A DNA stretch of 64,000 bases from an uncultured Alphaproteobacteria bacterium. Its GTDB lineage: Bacteria > Pseudomonadota > Alphaproteobacteria > HIMB59 > GCA-002718135. How positions within the stretch are numbered: the first letter of the stretch is position 1; every line of letters begins with the position of its first letter. The translations under genes and the position numbers were made by a program. The notes below the pieces were generated by a model. That model worked only from the letters and a program-made list of their open reading frames with translations, did no database searches and was not told the DNA's origin. Positions 8,865-18,528 of the stretch are shown here, one piece after another. The stretch spans positions 1 to 64,000 of the forward strand of contig CACMQS010000009.1 in NCBI GenBank assembly GCA_902615845.1, read 5' to 3'.

Positions 8865-9913
8865 TTAACGAAAGTGGTATTTTAAACATTAATACAAAAA
8901 ATCTAATTCATAATTACAATTTTTTTAAAAAACTCAAGAAGAAACTAATCGTAGCTCCAATAATAAAAGCTAATGCTTACGGGTTAGGAGATAAAAAAAT
9001 ATTTAATCTCTTATTAAAAAATAGTTGTAAGAATTTTTTTGTTGCCACATTAGATGAGGGTTTAAGATTAAACAATAAAAACAAAATTATAAATATCTTT
9101 GTTTTAAATGGTTTACAAGATTACAATATAAAAAGATTTTTTAATTCAAATCTTATTCCAGTTATTAATAGTATAGAAGAATATGAAAAGGTTAAAAAAT
9201 CTGGATTAAGATTTGCTATTCATATTGATACAGGGATAAATCGATTAGGAATTCCAATAGAGAAAACAAAAGAAATAGATTTTAAAAATAAAAATATACA
9301 ACTAATATTAAGCCACTTATCAAGTGCTGATGAATATAAAAATAATTATAATTTAAAACAAAAGCAAATTTTTACTAGATTGAAAAATAAATTTAATAAT
9401 AAAGTCATCTTTAGTTTGGCTAATTCTCATGGTGCAATTTTAAATAAATCATATTTATATGATATGATTAGACCAGGAATAGGTATTTATGGAGGTTTTG
9501 AAAATAATAAATTAGGTAAAAGGATTAAAAATGTAATAACTTTAAAAGGTAAAATTATACAAGTTAAAAACATTCAAAAAAACCAATATGTTGGCTACAA
9601 CAGAACATATAAAACAAAAACTAAAATCAAAGTTGCTATTATAGGTCTTGGATATGAAGATGGTATACCAAGGTCATTAAGTAATAATGGATATGTTTAT
9701 TTTAAAAAAAATAAATTTAAAATAATTGGGAGAATTTCAATGGATTCATTTACAGTAGATATTTCAAGATCTAGTCATGATTTGAATATAGGAATGTACT
9801 TAGATATTATTAATGATGAACACAAAATTGATAAATTTGCAAAACTATGCAAAACTATACCCAATGAAATCTTAACTTCTATTGGTAAAAGAGTTTATAG
9901 AAAATATGAGTAA
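8861..9913 (+). CDS. alr: Alanine racemase
   Basis: Alr makes D-alanine for peptidoglycan with PLP. The PLP lysine is K36 in APIIKANAYGLG, the second catalytic base is the tyrosine in YVGYNRTY, and the C-terminal domain has LGYEDGIPRSLSN and GRISMDSFTVD. Length (350) is normal. The start is GTG, overlapping the dnaB stop by four bases, so alr is translationally coupled to dnaB. Confidence 0.94.
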   Translation: MINESGILNINTKNLIHNYNFFKKLKKKLIVAPIIKANAYGLGDKKIFNLLLKNSCKNFFVATLDEGLRLNNKNKIINIFVLNGLQDYNIKRFFNSNLIPVINSIEEYEKVKKSGLRFAIHIDTGINRLGIPIEKTKEIDFKNKNIQLILSHLSSADEYKNNYNLKQKQIFTRLKNKFNNKVIFSLANSHGAILNKSYLYDMIRPGIGIYGGFENNKLGKRIKNVITLKGKIIQVKNIQKNQYVGYNRTYKTKTKIKVAIIGLGYEDGIPRSLSNNGYVYFKKNKFKIIGRISMDSFTVDISRSSHDLNIGMYLDIINDEHKIDKFAKLCKTIPNEILTSIGKRVYRKYE

Positions 9914-12272
9914 AAAATTACAAATCTTTTTATTAATCTTAATTATCCTGTCATTAATATTTACTACTTTTTATATAAGAGATTTTAGAATTGATGCATC
10001 TTCGGATAGTTTGGTATCACAAGGTGATGAAGATTTTAAATATTTTTCTTATTATCAAGATTTATTTCCTACAAAAAATAGTCTTGTAATAGCTATAAAA
10101 AGTAATGATAAAATAGATAAGTTATTATTAACTGAAGTAGAAAAGATAAGTAAAAAATTATCGGCATTACCAGAGGTGTATTCTGTTTTTAATATTAATA
10201 AAGCCCCTATTCTTCTTTTAAATAAAACTAACCTTTTAGATTTAGCAAATGATAATTATGAAACTATAATTGATACCAATTTAGCAATTAAAGATGTTTT
10301 AAATGAATTTGCAAAAAGTCCTATCTATAGTGATCAAATTATTAACGAGAATAAAAATATAACTTCTATTGTAATTTTCCTTAATGAAAACAATAAAGCA
10401 CTTGATCTTAAAGAAAACAAAAATTTATACCTATCTCAAGGAAAATATTACAGCATAAAAACAGAAATAGACAAAGAGAGAAATGAATTAATTAAAAAAA
10501 TAAGAAATATTATTACTAATAGCAATAAAGATTTTACATACTATTTAGGTGGTGTAGAAATGATATCAAGCGATGTTATTTCTTATGTAAAAAATGATAT
10601 TTTAACATTCAGTTTAATTGTACTTTTAATTATAATTTTAATTCTTTTCATAATTTTTAGAAGAGTCAAATGGGTGTTTGCTATTTTATTTACGTCAATT
10701 AGTGCAGTTTATTTGACAATAGGTTTATCTGGTTTTATTAATTTTGAAATTACAGCAGTTTCAGCAAACTTCTTATCCTTAATGTTTGTTTTATCTATTT
10801 CTATGAATGTTCATATAATTAATAATTATTTACAAAGAGATATAAAAATTATTGAAAATTTTAGAATGATGTTTTGGCCTTGTTTTTACACCTTTCTAAC
10901 TACAATTGTTGCTTTTGTATCACTAGTAATATCAGATATTAAACCTGTAATTGATTTTGGAATTATAATGATAATAGCATTATTTATAGTTTTAATTTCA
11001 TCATTTATAATCTTACCTCTAATAATTTCTTTTTTTACAAAGGAGGAAAAAAGCTATTCTCTAAATTTGAGTTTTTTAAAATCTTTTTATCCTTTTGCAT
11101 ATAAGAATAGTAAATATATTCTTGGATTAAACATTCTAATATTTTTCATATCTCTATATGGAATTACAAATCTGAATGTTGAAAACTCATTTATAAAATA
11201 TTTTAAAAAAAACACAGAAATTTATAAAGGAATGTATCTTATAGATAATGAATTAGGTGGAACGACACCATTAGATATTATTCTTAAATTCAAAAATAAT
11301 GATCAAATAATTGATACAACAATAAAAGTTGAAGAAGATGATTTAGAAATTGAAGATGATTTAGAAATTGAAGATGATTTTTTCTCAGATGATCTGTTTG
11401 GAAAAGAAAATAATATTTGGTTCACAAATGAAAAAATTGAAACAATCAAATTTGTTCACCAATATTTAGATAGTAGAATAGAAATTGGGAAAGTTACTTC
11501 AATTTATTCACTTATAGATACTGCAAATCAAATAAACAAAAGTGATTTATCAATGTTTGAATTATCAGTATTATATAATGAAATACCTATTGATTATAAA
11601 ACTGATTTAATTGATCCTTATCTAAATGTTGAAAAGAATATGATAAAAATTTCTACAAGAGTCAAAGATTCGAAAGATATTAAAAGAAATGATCTTATTA
11701 ATGACATCAATTCTTTTTTATTTAATGAATTTGATAACTTGGAAGAATTTAAAGTTAACGGTCTATTAGTATTATATAATAACATGTTAAAATCTTTATT
11801 TAGCTCACAAATAAAATCTTTAGGTTTTGTAATTTTAGCTATTTTTATAATGTTTGTAATATTATTTAGATCTTTAAAATTAAGTATAATTGGAATAATT
11901 CCAAATATATTTGCTTCAACTTTTATTCTTGGTTTAATTGGATTGCTTAAAATACCACTTGATATAATGACAATTACAATTGCAGCAATATCAATTGGTA
12001 TAGCCGTTGATAATACAATACATTATATCTATCGTTACAAGGAAAATCTAAAGTTAGGTAGAAATCATAGTGAAATGATTGAAAAAACACATTTAACTGT
12101 AGGTAATGCGGTTTTAATTACATCTATTGCAATCACTGCTGGCTTCCTTACTCTTTGTCTATCAAATTTTGTTCCTACAGTTTATTTCGGCCTATTTACA
12201 AGTTTAGCAATGATATTTGCTATGATAGGAGTACTAATTACTTTACCATCAATATTGAAATATCAAAAATGA
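9906..12272 (+). CDS. MMPL/RND-superfamily exporter
   Basis: A large membrane protein of about 788 residues with the duplicated RND layout. One N-terminal membrane segment is followed by a periplasmic loop, then a bundle of segments starting near ILTFSLIVLLIIIL, a second large loop, and a second bundle containing the SIGIAVDNTIHYIYRYKE motif typical of predicted exporters (COG1033). Relatives include hopanoid-associated HpnN, but the cargo here is unknown. I prefer the ATG at 9906, overlapping the alr stop by eight bases, over a TTG at 9882. The second loop carries a short acidic tandem repeat, listed separately. CvpA-like is coupled downstream by ATGA. Confidence 0.85.
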   Translation: MSKKLQIFLLILIILSLIFTTFYIRDFRIDASSDSLVSQGDEDFKYFSYYQDLFPTKNSLVIAIKSNDKIDKLLLTEVEKISKKLSALPEVYSVFNINKAPILLLNKTNLLDLANDNYETIIDTNLAIKDVLNEFAKSPIYSDQIINENKNITSIVIFLNENNKALDLKENKNLYLSQGKYYSIKTEIDKERNELIKKIRNIITNSNKDFTYYLGGVEMISSDVISYVKNDILTFSLIVLLIIILILFIIFRRVKWVFAILFTSISAVYLTIGLSGFINFEITAVSANFLSLMFVLSISMNVHIINNYLQRDIKIIENFRMMFWPCFYTFLTTIVAFVSLVISDIKPVIDFGIIMIIALFIVLISSFIILPLIISFFTKEEKSYSLNLSFLKSFYPFAYKNSKYILGLNILIFFISLYGITNLNVENSFIKYFKKNTEIYKGMYLIDNELGGTTPLDIILKFKNNDQIIDTTIKVEEDDLEIEDDLEIEDDFFSDDLFGKENNIWFTNEKIETIKFVHQYLDSRIEIGKVTSIYSLIDTANQINKSDLSMFELSVLYNEIPIDYKTDLIDPYLNVEKNMIKISTRVKDSKDIKRNDLINDINSFLFNEFDNLEEFKVNGLLVLYNNMLKSLFSSQIKSLGFVILAIFIMFVILFRSLKLSIIGIIPNIFASTFILGLIGLLKIPLDIMTITIAAISIGIAVDNTIHYIYRYKENLKLGRNHSEMIEKTHLTVGNAVLITSIAITAGFLTLCLSNFVPTVYFGLFTSLAMIFAMIGVLITLPSILKYQK
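11337..11380 (+). repeat. 18-base in-frame tandem repeat inside the MMPL exporter
   Basis: Two perfect copies of an 18-base unit (11337-11354 and 11355-11372) are followed by a third partial copy of eight bases (11373-11380). It encodes repeated DDLEIE in an acidic segment of the second periplasmic loop. The frame is preserved, so unit gain or loss would alter length without truncating the protein. Confidence 0.85.
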
Positions 12273-12814
12273 CTTTTTTAAACTTTGAATTAATATTTTT
12301 CGATTATGTAGTATTAATTTTAACTACAGTAATTGTTGTTTTTAGTTTCTGGAAAGGATTTATTAATTCTATATTAGGGTTATTAACATGGGTTGGTTCT
12401 GTATTTGTAACCATATATAGTTATCAATATCTTTCAGATTTTTTAAGTGAACAACTCTTAAATATTAATTTTTTACAAAGATTTGAACAGTTTGTAAGCG
12501 TTATAAGTATAGTTATTTCAATACCAATAATTTTCTTAATTAGTTTATTTATATTAAAAAGAATTAGAAAATTTTTAAATAGTGACTTAGATAAACAAAT
12601 TTTAGGAGTGATATTTGATAAATTTTTTGGAATCTTATATGGCATTCTATTTTCATATATAATTTATAGTAGTGTATTATATTTAACTGATAATAATGAT
12701 GTTGAGATATTGAAAAATTTTCATTTATTTTTTGTAGAAAATTCAAATATTCTCAAGCAAATTTCTGAATATAATAATAATATTATTGAGAGTTATACAA
12801 GTACAGATCAATAA
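12269..12814 (+). CDS. cvpA: CvpA family membrane protein
   Basis: A 181-residue membrane protein with about four hydrophobic segments. The N-terminal pattern FDYVVLILTTVIVVFSFWKGFINSILGLLTW-like is the CvpA signature (colicin V production family; the physiological role is poorly defined, with links to envelope stress). The ATG at 12269 overlaps the exporter stop as ATGA. The longer frame from 12155 lies within the exporter gene and is discarded. It ends three bases before the convergent der stop. Confidence 0.8.
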   Translation: MTFLNFELIFFDYVVLILTTVIVVFSFWKGFINSILGLLTWVGSVFVTIYSYQYLSDFLSEQLLNINFLQRFEQFVSVISIVISIPIIFLISLFILKRIRKFLNSDLDKQILGVIFDKFFGILYGILFSYIIYSSVLYLTDNNDVEILKNFHLFFVENSNILKQISEYNNNIIESYTSTDQ

Positions 12815-12817
12815 TTG

Positions 12818-14107
12818 CTAATTATAAGGGTTCTTAGATTTAGAAAATAAAATTTTTAAATTTCTACTTTTAATTTTAAAGAAATTATAAAAATTATTAA
12901 GCAAATATCTTTTATATGAGTTAGATATTTCTTTAGAAAAGTTAGAAAAAATTTTTATTGTTAAAGGATTTTTTGAAACTTGAGTGCCATATTTAAATTT
13001 AACTTCTTTTCCATTTATTCTTGGGTGAGAATTATTTTCAACAACATGAATTAACCACTTATTAATTTGTGAAGTTGATATATTTTTATTTATTTCTAAA
13101 ATAACTTCACGTATCTTATTTTTTAAAAATAAAATATCTTTTTTATTTAGTGTTGAAATTGGTATAATAATTATATTTTTAGATTGAGAAAATTCATAAT
13201 TAATATCCTTAATTAATTCATTAATTACTTTCTTTTTATTTTTTTTAACTAAATCAGTTTTATTAATTATAAATAATAAAATATTAGATTTTTGATAAAT
13301 TAAATTAAATATTTTTTTAGATTGAGTATCAAAACCTTGTTCAATATCAATAAGAAAAATATTTAAATTAATTTCATTTATAATTGATAAAGTTTTTTTA
13401 GTTACATAAAAATCAAGACTATTTTTATCAATTTTGTTTTTTTTTATTAAACCTGCAGTATCTTTAATAGAATAGGTATTACCTTTAAAATTATATGAAG
13501 AAGAAACAATATCAGTTGTAGTTTTTGGTTGATTACTAACAATTGATCTCTCAAATCCTACTAATTTGTTTAATAGAGTACTTTTCCCTACATTTGTTTT
13601 TCCAAATAACCCTAATGAAAAATCGTAATTTATTAACTTACTATCTTTAGCATCATATTTTGACAAAAAATCTAAAAAGCCTTGAATACCTATTTTATGT
13701 GAACATGAGATAAAAAAAATATTCTTGATACCAAGATTGTCAATTTTTTTATCCTGTTTAAAATTATCATCTTTATTAATAATAACTAATATTTCTTTAT
13801 TAAATTTTCTTAACTCATTGATCAATTCTTTGTCTATAAAGTAAATCTCATCTTTATAGTCAATAACATAAACAAAAATATCTATTTTCTTTATTATGCT
13901 ACTGACATTCTTTGTTACTAAACTTTTTTGATTAATTATTCCTGGTGTATCATAAACATCAATATTACTATTTGATTTAAGAGGTGATACATGCCAATCT
14001 CTTGTTGTACCAATGGTATCATGAATTATATTATTATTTTTATTTGTAATTAAATTATAAAGTGATGTTTTGCCTACATTTGGCATACCTAAAATTAATA
14101 TGTTCAT
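12818..14107 (-). CDS. der: GTPase Der (EngA), ribosome biogenesis
   Basis: Der is a tandem-GTPase 50S assembly factor. Both G domains are complete. The first has P-loop GMPNVGKTS (residues 7-15), DTPG and NKDD; the second has GKTNVGKST, DTAG and NKTD. A C-terminal KH-like domain with HPRINGKEVKFKYGTQ follows. At 429 residues it is about 60 shorter than E. coli Der, lacking the inter-domain acidic stretch. It is last in the four-gene minus-strand run, one base after the BamB-like stop. Confidence 0.95.
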   Translation of the reverse strand: MNILILGMPNVGKTSLYNLITNKNNNIIHDTIGTTRDWHVSPLKSNSNIDVYDTPGIINQKSLVTKNVSSIIKKIDIFVYVIDYKDEIYFIDKELINELRKFNKEILVIINKDDNFKQDKKIDNLGIKNIFFISCSHKIGIQGFLDFLSKYDAKDSKLINYDFSLGLFGKTNVGKSTLLNKLVGFERSIVSNQPKTTTDIVSSSYNFKGNTYSIKDTAGLIKKNKIDKNSLDFYVTKKTLSIINEINLNIFLIDIEQGFDTQSKKIFNLIYQKSNILLFIINKTDLVKKNKKKVINELIKDINYEFSQSKNIIIIPISTLNKKDILFLKNKIREVILEINKNISTSQINKWLIHVVENNSHPRINGKEVKFKYGTQVSKNPLTIKIFSNFSKEISNSYKRYLLNNFYNFFKIKSRNLKILFSKSKNPYN

Positions 14108-14108
14108 T

Positions 14109-15353
14109 TTAATAAATGTAAGTAATACCTTTTGCTGTACTTATAAAAATTTTATTTTGATAATTGTAAACTTTATTAATATTGTTTATTTTAAGTTTTA
14201 CTATTTCTTGAATTTCAAGATTTTGATCTAAAATAATTATTTCACCATTGTCTGTAAATAAATGTAAATTTTTGTTTATAATTAAAGAATTTATAATTTT
14301 TGATTTTTTATTTAGTATTTTGTTAATATTAATTCTTGAAAATAAATTTCCATTCTGAATATTATAGAATTCAACAAAATTTTCATTTTTAGAAATTAGC
14401 GAATTATTAAATAATATAGCTGAAGACGAGTTATTTATTCTAAAATCAGCTAATGTAAGCTTGTTTTTATTTATGTCGTAAGTATGTATAATATTCCCAT
14501 CATCAAAATAAACTAGAAAATTTTTGTAAAGGTGTATTTGATCCTTTAGATTATTAAGTGAAGTATTAAGTTCAATATTGTCAAAATTTAAAATATGTTC
14601 CTCAAATAAATATGTGTCTAAAGAATTAAATTCACTGTTAGGTAGTATAAAGAAAACGATATTAAAATAATTTTTAATCTTACCTCCCGATGATTGAATT
14701 ATATTACTTGATTTAAAAGCTTTCTCATAAATTATATCTCCACCTAAAATTGATAAAAAAACAATATTTTCTGGATATAATATTATTATATAGTCATTAA
14801 ATATTTTGATTGGAGTATTTAATAAATCTTTATTGTTAAATAACCAAATAACCTTACCTAATTTGTTAATTCTAACTACTTCTCCTGATTTAAAAGCAAT
14901 AATAAAATCATTTTTATAAAGAGAAAAAGATATAGGTACTTTTTTTATTTGATCTAAATCAACATTAATTCTTTCAACTAATTTTCCACTATTTAAATCA
15001 AATTTTAGCAGTTCCCCTTCTTTATTGAGTGAGTAAATACTTTCGTCAAGTTGTACAACATTTATTGGGTCATTATTATTATATTTTGCTTCATAATTAT
15101 TAATTTTTAATACTGGTAGATCTTCATCTAAAAAATTAAAGTCAGATGACTTATATGTATAATTATCAATTACGTTTTCTTGATACTGTTCAAAAAAACT
15201 AAAATCTAAAAATTCTTCTGTTTCTAATTGAAAAGAATAATCTTGAGAATCTATATTTTCATTATTTCTAAATGATGAAATCGTATCCTGACATGAAATA
15301 ATAAATATAAAAGATAAATATAGCGATATTTTACTTATAAAGCTGAAACTCAT
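14109..15353 (-). CDS. bamB: BamB-like outer membrane assembly lipoprotein (PQQ-type beta-propeller)
   Basis: BamB is a beta-propeller lipoprotein of the BAM complex that inserts outer-membrane proteins. The sequence has a lipoprotein signal peptide ending in FIISC, with the lipidated cysteine at residue 21, then repeated blades such as LFSRININ, GKVIWLFNNKDL and TAKGITYIY. Sequence similarity is weak, as expected for an AT-rich lineage, but position between a TPR_21-type protein and Der is the usual alphaproteobacterial neighbourhood. The start overlaps the upstream gene by 23 bases. Confidence 0.75.
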   Translation of the reverse strand: MSFSFISKISLYLSFIFIISCQDTISSFRNNENIDSQDYSFQLETEEFLDFSFFEQYQENVIDNYTYKSSDFNFLDEDLPVLKINNYEAKYNNNDPINVVQLDESIYSLNKEGELLKFDLNSGKLVERINVDLDQIKKVPISFSLYKNDFIIAFKSGEVVRINKLGKVIWLFNNKDLLNTPIKIFNDYIIILYPENIVFLSILGGDIIYEKAFKSSNIIQSSGGKIKNYFNIVFFILPNSEFNSLDTYLFEEHILNFDNIELNTSLNNLKDQIHLYKNFLVYFDDGNIIHTYDINKNKLTLADFRINNSSSAILFNNSLISKNENFVEFYNIQNGNLFSRININKILNKKSKIINSLIINKNLHLFTDNGEIIILDQNLEIQEIVKLKINNINKVYNYQNKIFISTAKGITYIY

Positions 15354-15993
15354 GAATCTTTTTCACTCTTTCTTTTGTAGAGGCAGAAACCAAATTTGAA
15401 TTAAATATTTCATTATATTTATCCAAAGCTTTTGAATTACTGTATTTAGATTTATTTAAATCAATTTCTGTAATTATTAATAAATATTCTAATTCTTTTT
15501 TAATAGAAAAATAACTATACAATTCGTCGTTAATATTGTTTATAAAAATTGATATGTCATTTAAATAATTATTAGTATTGTCTTCATAAGACGCATTAAT
15601 CATTGTGTATGAAGCATTTGCAGCGATAGCCGATTTATACAGAACATCTAAATTTGATGAAGCAAGTAATTCTTTATACAATTCATTAGAGTAATTAAAG
15701 TTTTTATTTTCATTGTTTTGCTGAATTAATTTTAATTTTGATAAAATAGAAAAAATATTATCATCGTCAATTAAGTTTTCTAAACTACTTAAATCATCTT
15801 GATTTTCATTGATAATATCAAAAAAACTTATACTAGAATTTTTAATATTTTGAATTTTAAAATAATTGTATGTTTGGAAACCAATAAATATAATTAACAA
15901 AATTACTAATGAAATTATTAATTGTATGTAATTTGTAAAAATAAAATTTTGTATTTTTCTTAATAAACTATTTTTTTTATTCTCCTCAATCAT
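15331..15993 (-). CDS. YfgM-like tetratricopeptide membrane protein
   Basis: A 220-residue protein with a short cytoplasmic N-terminus, one membrane anchor (about residues 20-40) and a helical periplasmic domain with degenerate TPR-like repeats. In other alphaproteobacteria a TPR_21 (YfgM-type) protein sits immediately before bamB-der. YfgM is linked to periplasmic chaperone networks around SecYEG. The call rests on topology, size and neighbours more than on residue motifs. Confidence 0.65.
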   Translation of the reverse strand: MIEENKKNSLLRKIQNFIFTNYIQLIISLVILLIIFIGFQTYNYFKIQNIKNSSISFFDIINENQDDLSSLENLIDDDNIFSILSKLKLIQQNNENKNFNYSNELYKELLASSNLDVLYKSAIAANASYTMINASYEDNTNNYLNDISIFINNINDELYSYFSIKKELEYLLIITEIDLNKSKYSNSKALDKYNEIFNSNLVSASTKERVKKIHEFQLYK

Positions 15994-15994
15994 A

Positions 15995-16546
15995 CTATTT
16001 CCACTTTATTGAACAACCAATACTATTCATTTGATTTGTTGGGCCTACTCCCTCATTTTTGATTTTAATCATTGCATTAAAAAGATCTCTTTCTATATTT
16101 GAATTTTGATTTGTATTCATTACACCCGAGTCTATTCTACCTCTATATTTTAATTTAAGATCTTTATCGAAACCAAAAAAATCTGGTGTACAAACAGCAT
16201 TATAATTTTTTGCCACTTCTTGAGTTTCATCATAAAGATATGGAAAATTAAATTTATATTTATCAGAGAAAATTTTCATATTATCAAATGAATCATCGGG
16301 ATAGTTAATTACGTCATTTGACATAATGGCAATTGTATTAATTGAGTGCTCTAGTAACTCATCAGCATCTTTTTTTAATCTACTTGCAATAGCCTTAACA
16401 TATGGACAATGATTACATATAAAAACAATAACAGTACCATTAAATCCTTTTGCATTATCTAAAGAAACCATCTCATCATCAATATTTTTAAGATTAAATG
16501 ATGGTGCTAATACATCTAAATTGTCATTTGGAGCATTTACAGGCAT
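15995..16546 (-). CDS. Thioredoxin-fold redoxin with CNHC motif
   Basis: A 183-residue redoxin/AhpC-TSA-like protein. The N-terminal APSFNLKNIDDEMVSL strand pattern leads to FICNHCPYVKA, where C44 and C47 form a CxxC pair at the thioredoxin active-site position. A later VCTPDFFGFD segment supplies the cis-proline loop. There is no signal peptide, so a cytoplasmic role is likely, but the substrate is unknown. It opens the minus-strand run and is separated by one base from the TPR gene. Confidence 0.8.
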   Translation of the reverse strand: MPVNAPNDNLDVLAPSFNLKNIDDEMVSLDNAKGFNGTVIVFICNHCPYVKAIASRLKKDADELLEHSINTIAIMSNDVINYPDDSFDNMKIFSDKYKFNFPYLYDETQEVAKNYNAVCTPDFFGFDKDLKLKYRGRIDSGVMNTNQNSNIERDLFNAMIKIKNEGVGPTNQMNSIGCSIKWK

Positions 16547-16552
16547 AAAATT

Positions 16553-16900
16553 ATGTTATATTCTAAAGTTATGGGCTTAGTAACATCTAGTGCTTCAACT
16601 AACAATCACAATCTCTACTTTTCCAAAGATGAACTCGCAAAAATCCTAAATCTTTATTCTAAAGGAGTTTCTAATGGGGAATGGAAAGATTATGCTATTG
16701 ATTTTAATAAAAATAATGCATTTTTTTATATATTTAAGCATAGTCTAGCAGCACCAGAGTGCATACTTAATAAATCATTGGAGAGAAAAAAAAGAAAAAT
16801 TTTTTATAATTTAAAATCTAAAAATCAAAATAAGAAATTTGAAAGTTTAGACGCACTTATATCATCTTTGAATCGAAACATTTTTAAGTTAGTAAATTAA
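16553..16900 (+). CDS. DUF2794 family protein
   Basis: A small protein of 115 residues, or 109 if the second ATG at 16571 is used. It matches the alphaproteobacterial DUF2794 pattern: FSKDELAKILNLYSKGVSNGEWKDYAIDF, here split as FSKDEL, LYSKGVSNGEW and DYAID, then a FYIFKHSLAAPE strand pair. Function is unknown. It is divergent from the redoxin gene with only six bases between the annotated starts, which makes the later ATG plausible. Confidence 0.72.
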   Translation: MLYSKVMGLVTSSASTNNHNLYFSKDELAKILNLYSKGVSNGEWKDYAIDFNKNNAFFYIFKHSLAAPECILNKSLERKKRKIFYNLKSKNQNKKFESLDALISSLNRNIFKLVN

Positions 16901-16914
16901 TATTAATAATTTTA

Positions 16915-16936
16915 TTTAATAATTTGTATTATTAAA
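16915..16936. terminator. Possible AT-only bidirectional hairpin
   Basis: A perfect nine-base inverted repeat (16915-16923 with 16928-16936, four-base loop) lies in the 53-base gap between the convergent DUF2794 gene and ABC permease gene. It is all A/T and lacks a good U-run on either side, so its role as a terminator is weakly supported. Confidence 0.25.
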
Positions 16937-16953
16937 CTTAATCTTTCTACACT

Positions 16954-17712
16954 TTATTTTCTAATGGCCCAACCGGCAAAAATATTTTCAAGATAAACAA
17001 CAATATAATATAAAAATATTCCCATAATAGCTAAGGTGATCAATACTGCAAACATTAATGGATAATCTGCACTAATTTTTCCACTGTCAAACAAATGTCC
17101 TAATCCTTTTCCATGTGGTTCAATAATCTCCATCAAATTAGTTCCAATAAACGCAAGTGTTGTTGATACTTTTAATGCTCCAAAAAATTCTGGTAATGTT
17201 TTTGGTAAAGCAATTTTATAAAAAATCTCAAATTTATTCGCACCTAAAGATAAAAGTATGTCTTCATATTCTCTTTCCAAAGTTGATAATCCAATCGAAA
17301 TTGAAACACAGATGGGGAAAAATGAAATAAGAATTACAATTATAATTGTATTCATATTGTGCATACCAACAAATATTAATGCAATTACTGGAACTACTGT
17401 TGCTTTAGGAATAGCATTAAAACCAACAAGAATTGGATATAAGCCTATTCTAATAGTTTTTGAAAACCCCATCAAAATACCCAAACTTAATCCTACCAAA
17501 ACAGACAATATTAATCCTACAACAGTTCTCCAAAAAGTTTCCCAACCGTAGATTAAAAAGAGATGTTTAAATTTCCAAAATGCTGGCCATAAATCTGAAG
17601 GGGAAGCCATTTTATAATTTGGCCAATTATTATACCAAACCAACAATTCCCATAACAAACAAAAAATTATAAGGCTAAATAAAGGTATAATAAAATTATT
17701 GATTCTAATCAT
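16954..17712 (-). CDS. ABC transporter permease (NitT/TauT type)
   Basis: A 252-residue inner-membrane permease with about six hydrophobic segments. The cytoplasmic coupling loop motif EYEDILLSLGANKFEIFYKIALPKTLPEFFGAL, seen in pieces as SLGANK and IALPKTLPE, is typical of binding-protein-dependent permeases of the SsuC/TauC/ThiX group. It overlaps the ATPase gene by eight bases. Substrate is inferred only from the binding protein. Confidence 0.88.
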   Translation of the reverse strand: MIRINNFIIPLFSLIIFCLLWELLVWYNNWPNYKMASPSDLWPAFWKFKHLFLIYGWETFWRTVVGLILSVLVGLSLGILMGFSKTIRIGLYPILVGFNAIPKATVVPVIALIFVGMHNMNTIIIVILISFFPICVSISIGLSTLEREYEDILLSLGANKFEIFYKIALPKTLPEFFGALKVSTTLAFIGTNLMEIIEPHGKGLGHLFDSGKISADYPLMFAVLITLAIMGIFLYYIVVYLENIFAGWAIRK

Positions 17713-18478
17713 TTTTATTCTGAGCTATTTCGATTTGATTTCTAAGTGTTGCAAGTAATTGTGATACTTCTGATGAATATAAATCAGAGATTTTTTTTTC
17801 TTCATTAAAATTAGTTTTAACGTCGTATTGTAATGAAGCCGGTCTTCCGGATAAAACAATTACTTGATCAGCTAAATAAACAGCTTCTCTTAAATCATGA
17901 GTTATTAAAATACATGTGAAGTCTCTTTCTTTTTTTAATTTGTGCATAACATCCCACAAATCTTCTTTTGTAAATGCGTCTAGAGCTGCAAAAGGCTCAT
18001 CTAAAATTAAGACCTCTGGACTATGAACTAAAGATCTACAAAGTGAAACTCTTTGTTTCATCCCACCAGATAATTCAGATGGTAAATTATTTTCAAATTC
18101 TTCTAATCCCACTAACTTAAGCAGATCTAATGCATTCGATATCTTTTGATTATAAGTCATATTTTTTGATACTATCTCAAGTGGAAGAATTATATTTTTA
18201 ATTACATTTCTCCATTCTAACAAAACTGGATTTTGAAAAGCCATTCCTACAGTAGAAAGTGGGGATGTAATTTTTTTATTTGAAATAAAAATACTACCTT
18301 GAGTTGGTTTAATTAATCCACTGACTAATCTAGTTATTGTAGATTTTCCACAACCTGAAGGTCCAACTATAGCAGTAAAACCTTTTCTTTTAATTGATAG
18401 GGAAAGATCCTTTAAAACAGGAAGCATACCTTGTTTAGTTTCATATTGATGAGAAACCTTTTCAATATTGATATGCAT
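17705..18478 (-). CDS. ABC transporter ATP-binding protein (NitT/TauT type)
   Basis: A 257-residue ABC ATPase with Walker A GPSGCGKST (residues 39-47), Q-loop in GMAFQNPVLLEW, signature LSGGMKQRV, Walker B VLILDEPFAALD and switch histidine in LITHDLREA. The short length without a C-terminal regulatory domain matches the SsuB/TauB/ThiZ group. It is separated from the binding-protein gene by 50 bases containing a strong hairpin. Confidence 0.92.
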   Translation of the reverse strand: MHINIEKVSHQYETKQGMLPVLKDLSLSIKRKGFTAIVGPSGCGKSTITRLVSGLIKPTQGSIFISNKKITSPLSTVGMAFQNPVLLEWRNVIKNIILPLEIVSKNMTYNQKISNALDLLKLVGLEEFENNLPSELSGGMKQRVSLCRSLVHSPEVLILDEPFAALDAFTKEDLWDVMHKLKKERDFTCILITHDLREAVYLADQVIVLSGRPASLQYDVKTNFNEEKKISDLYSSEVSQLLATLRNQIEIAQNKND

Positions 18479-18493
18479 AAGTTATGATTAGTA

Positions 18494-18520
18494 TATGGGG
18501 TAGAAATAGTCTACCCCATA
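18494..18520 (-). promoter_or_regulatory. Intra-operon hairpin after the binding-protein gene
   Basis: A perfect 11-base stem (18494-18504 with 18510-18520) and five-base loop lie between the binding-protein stop and the ATPase start. In the transcribed minus strand the U-run precedes the stem rather than following it, so it is not a canonical terminator. It is more likely to stabilise the upstream binding-protein message or attenuate read-through. Confidence 0.75.
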
Positions 18521-18528
18521 AAAAAATA

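Noticed and set aside
18494..18520. Intrinsic terminator ending the binding-protein transcript
   Set aside because: On the transcribed minus strand no U-run follows the stem; the U-run precedes it.
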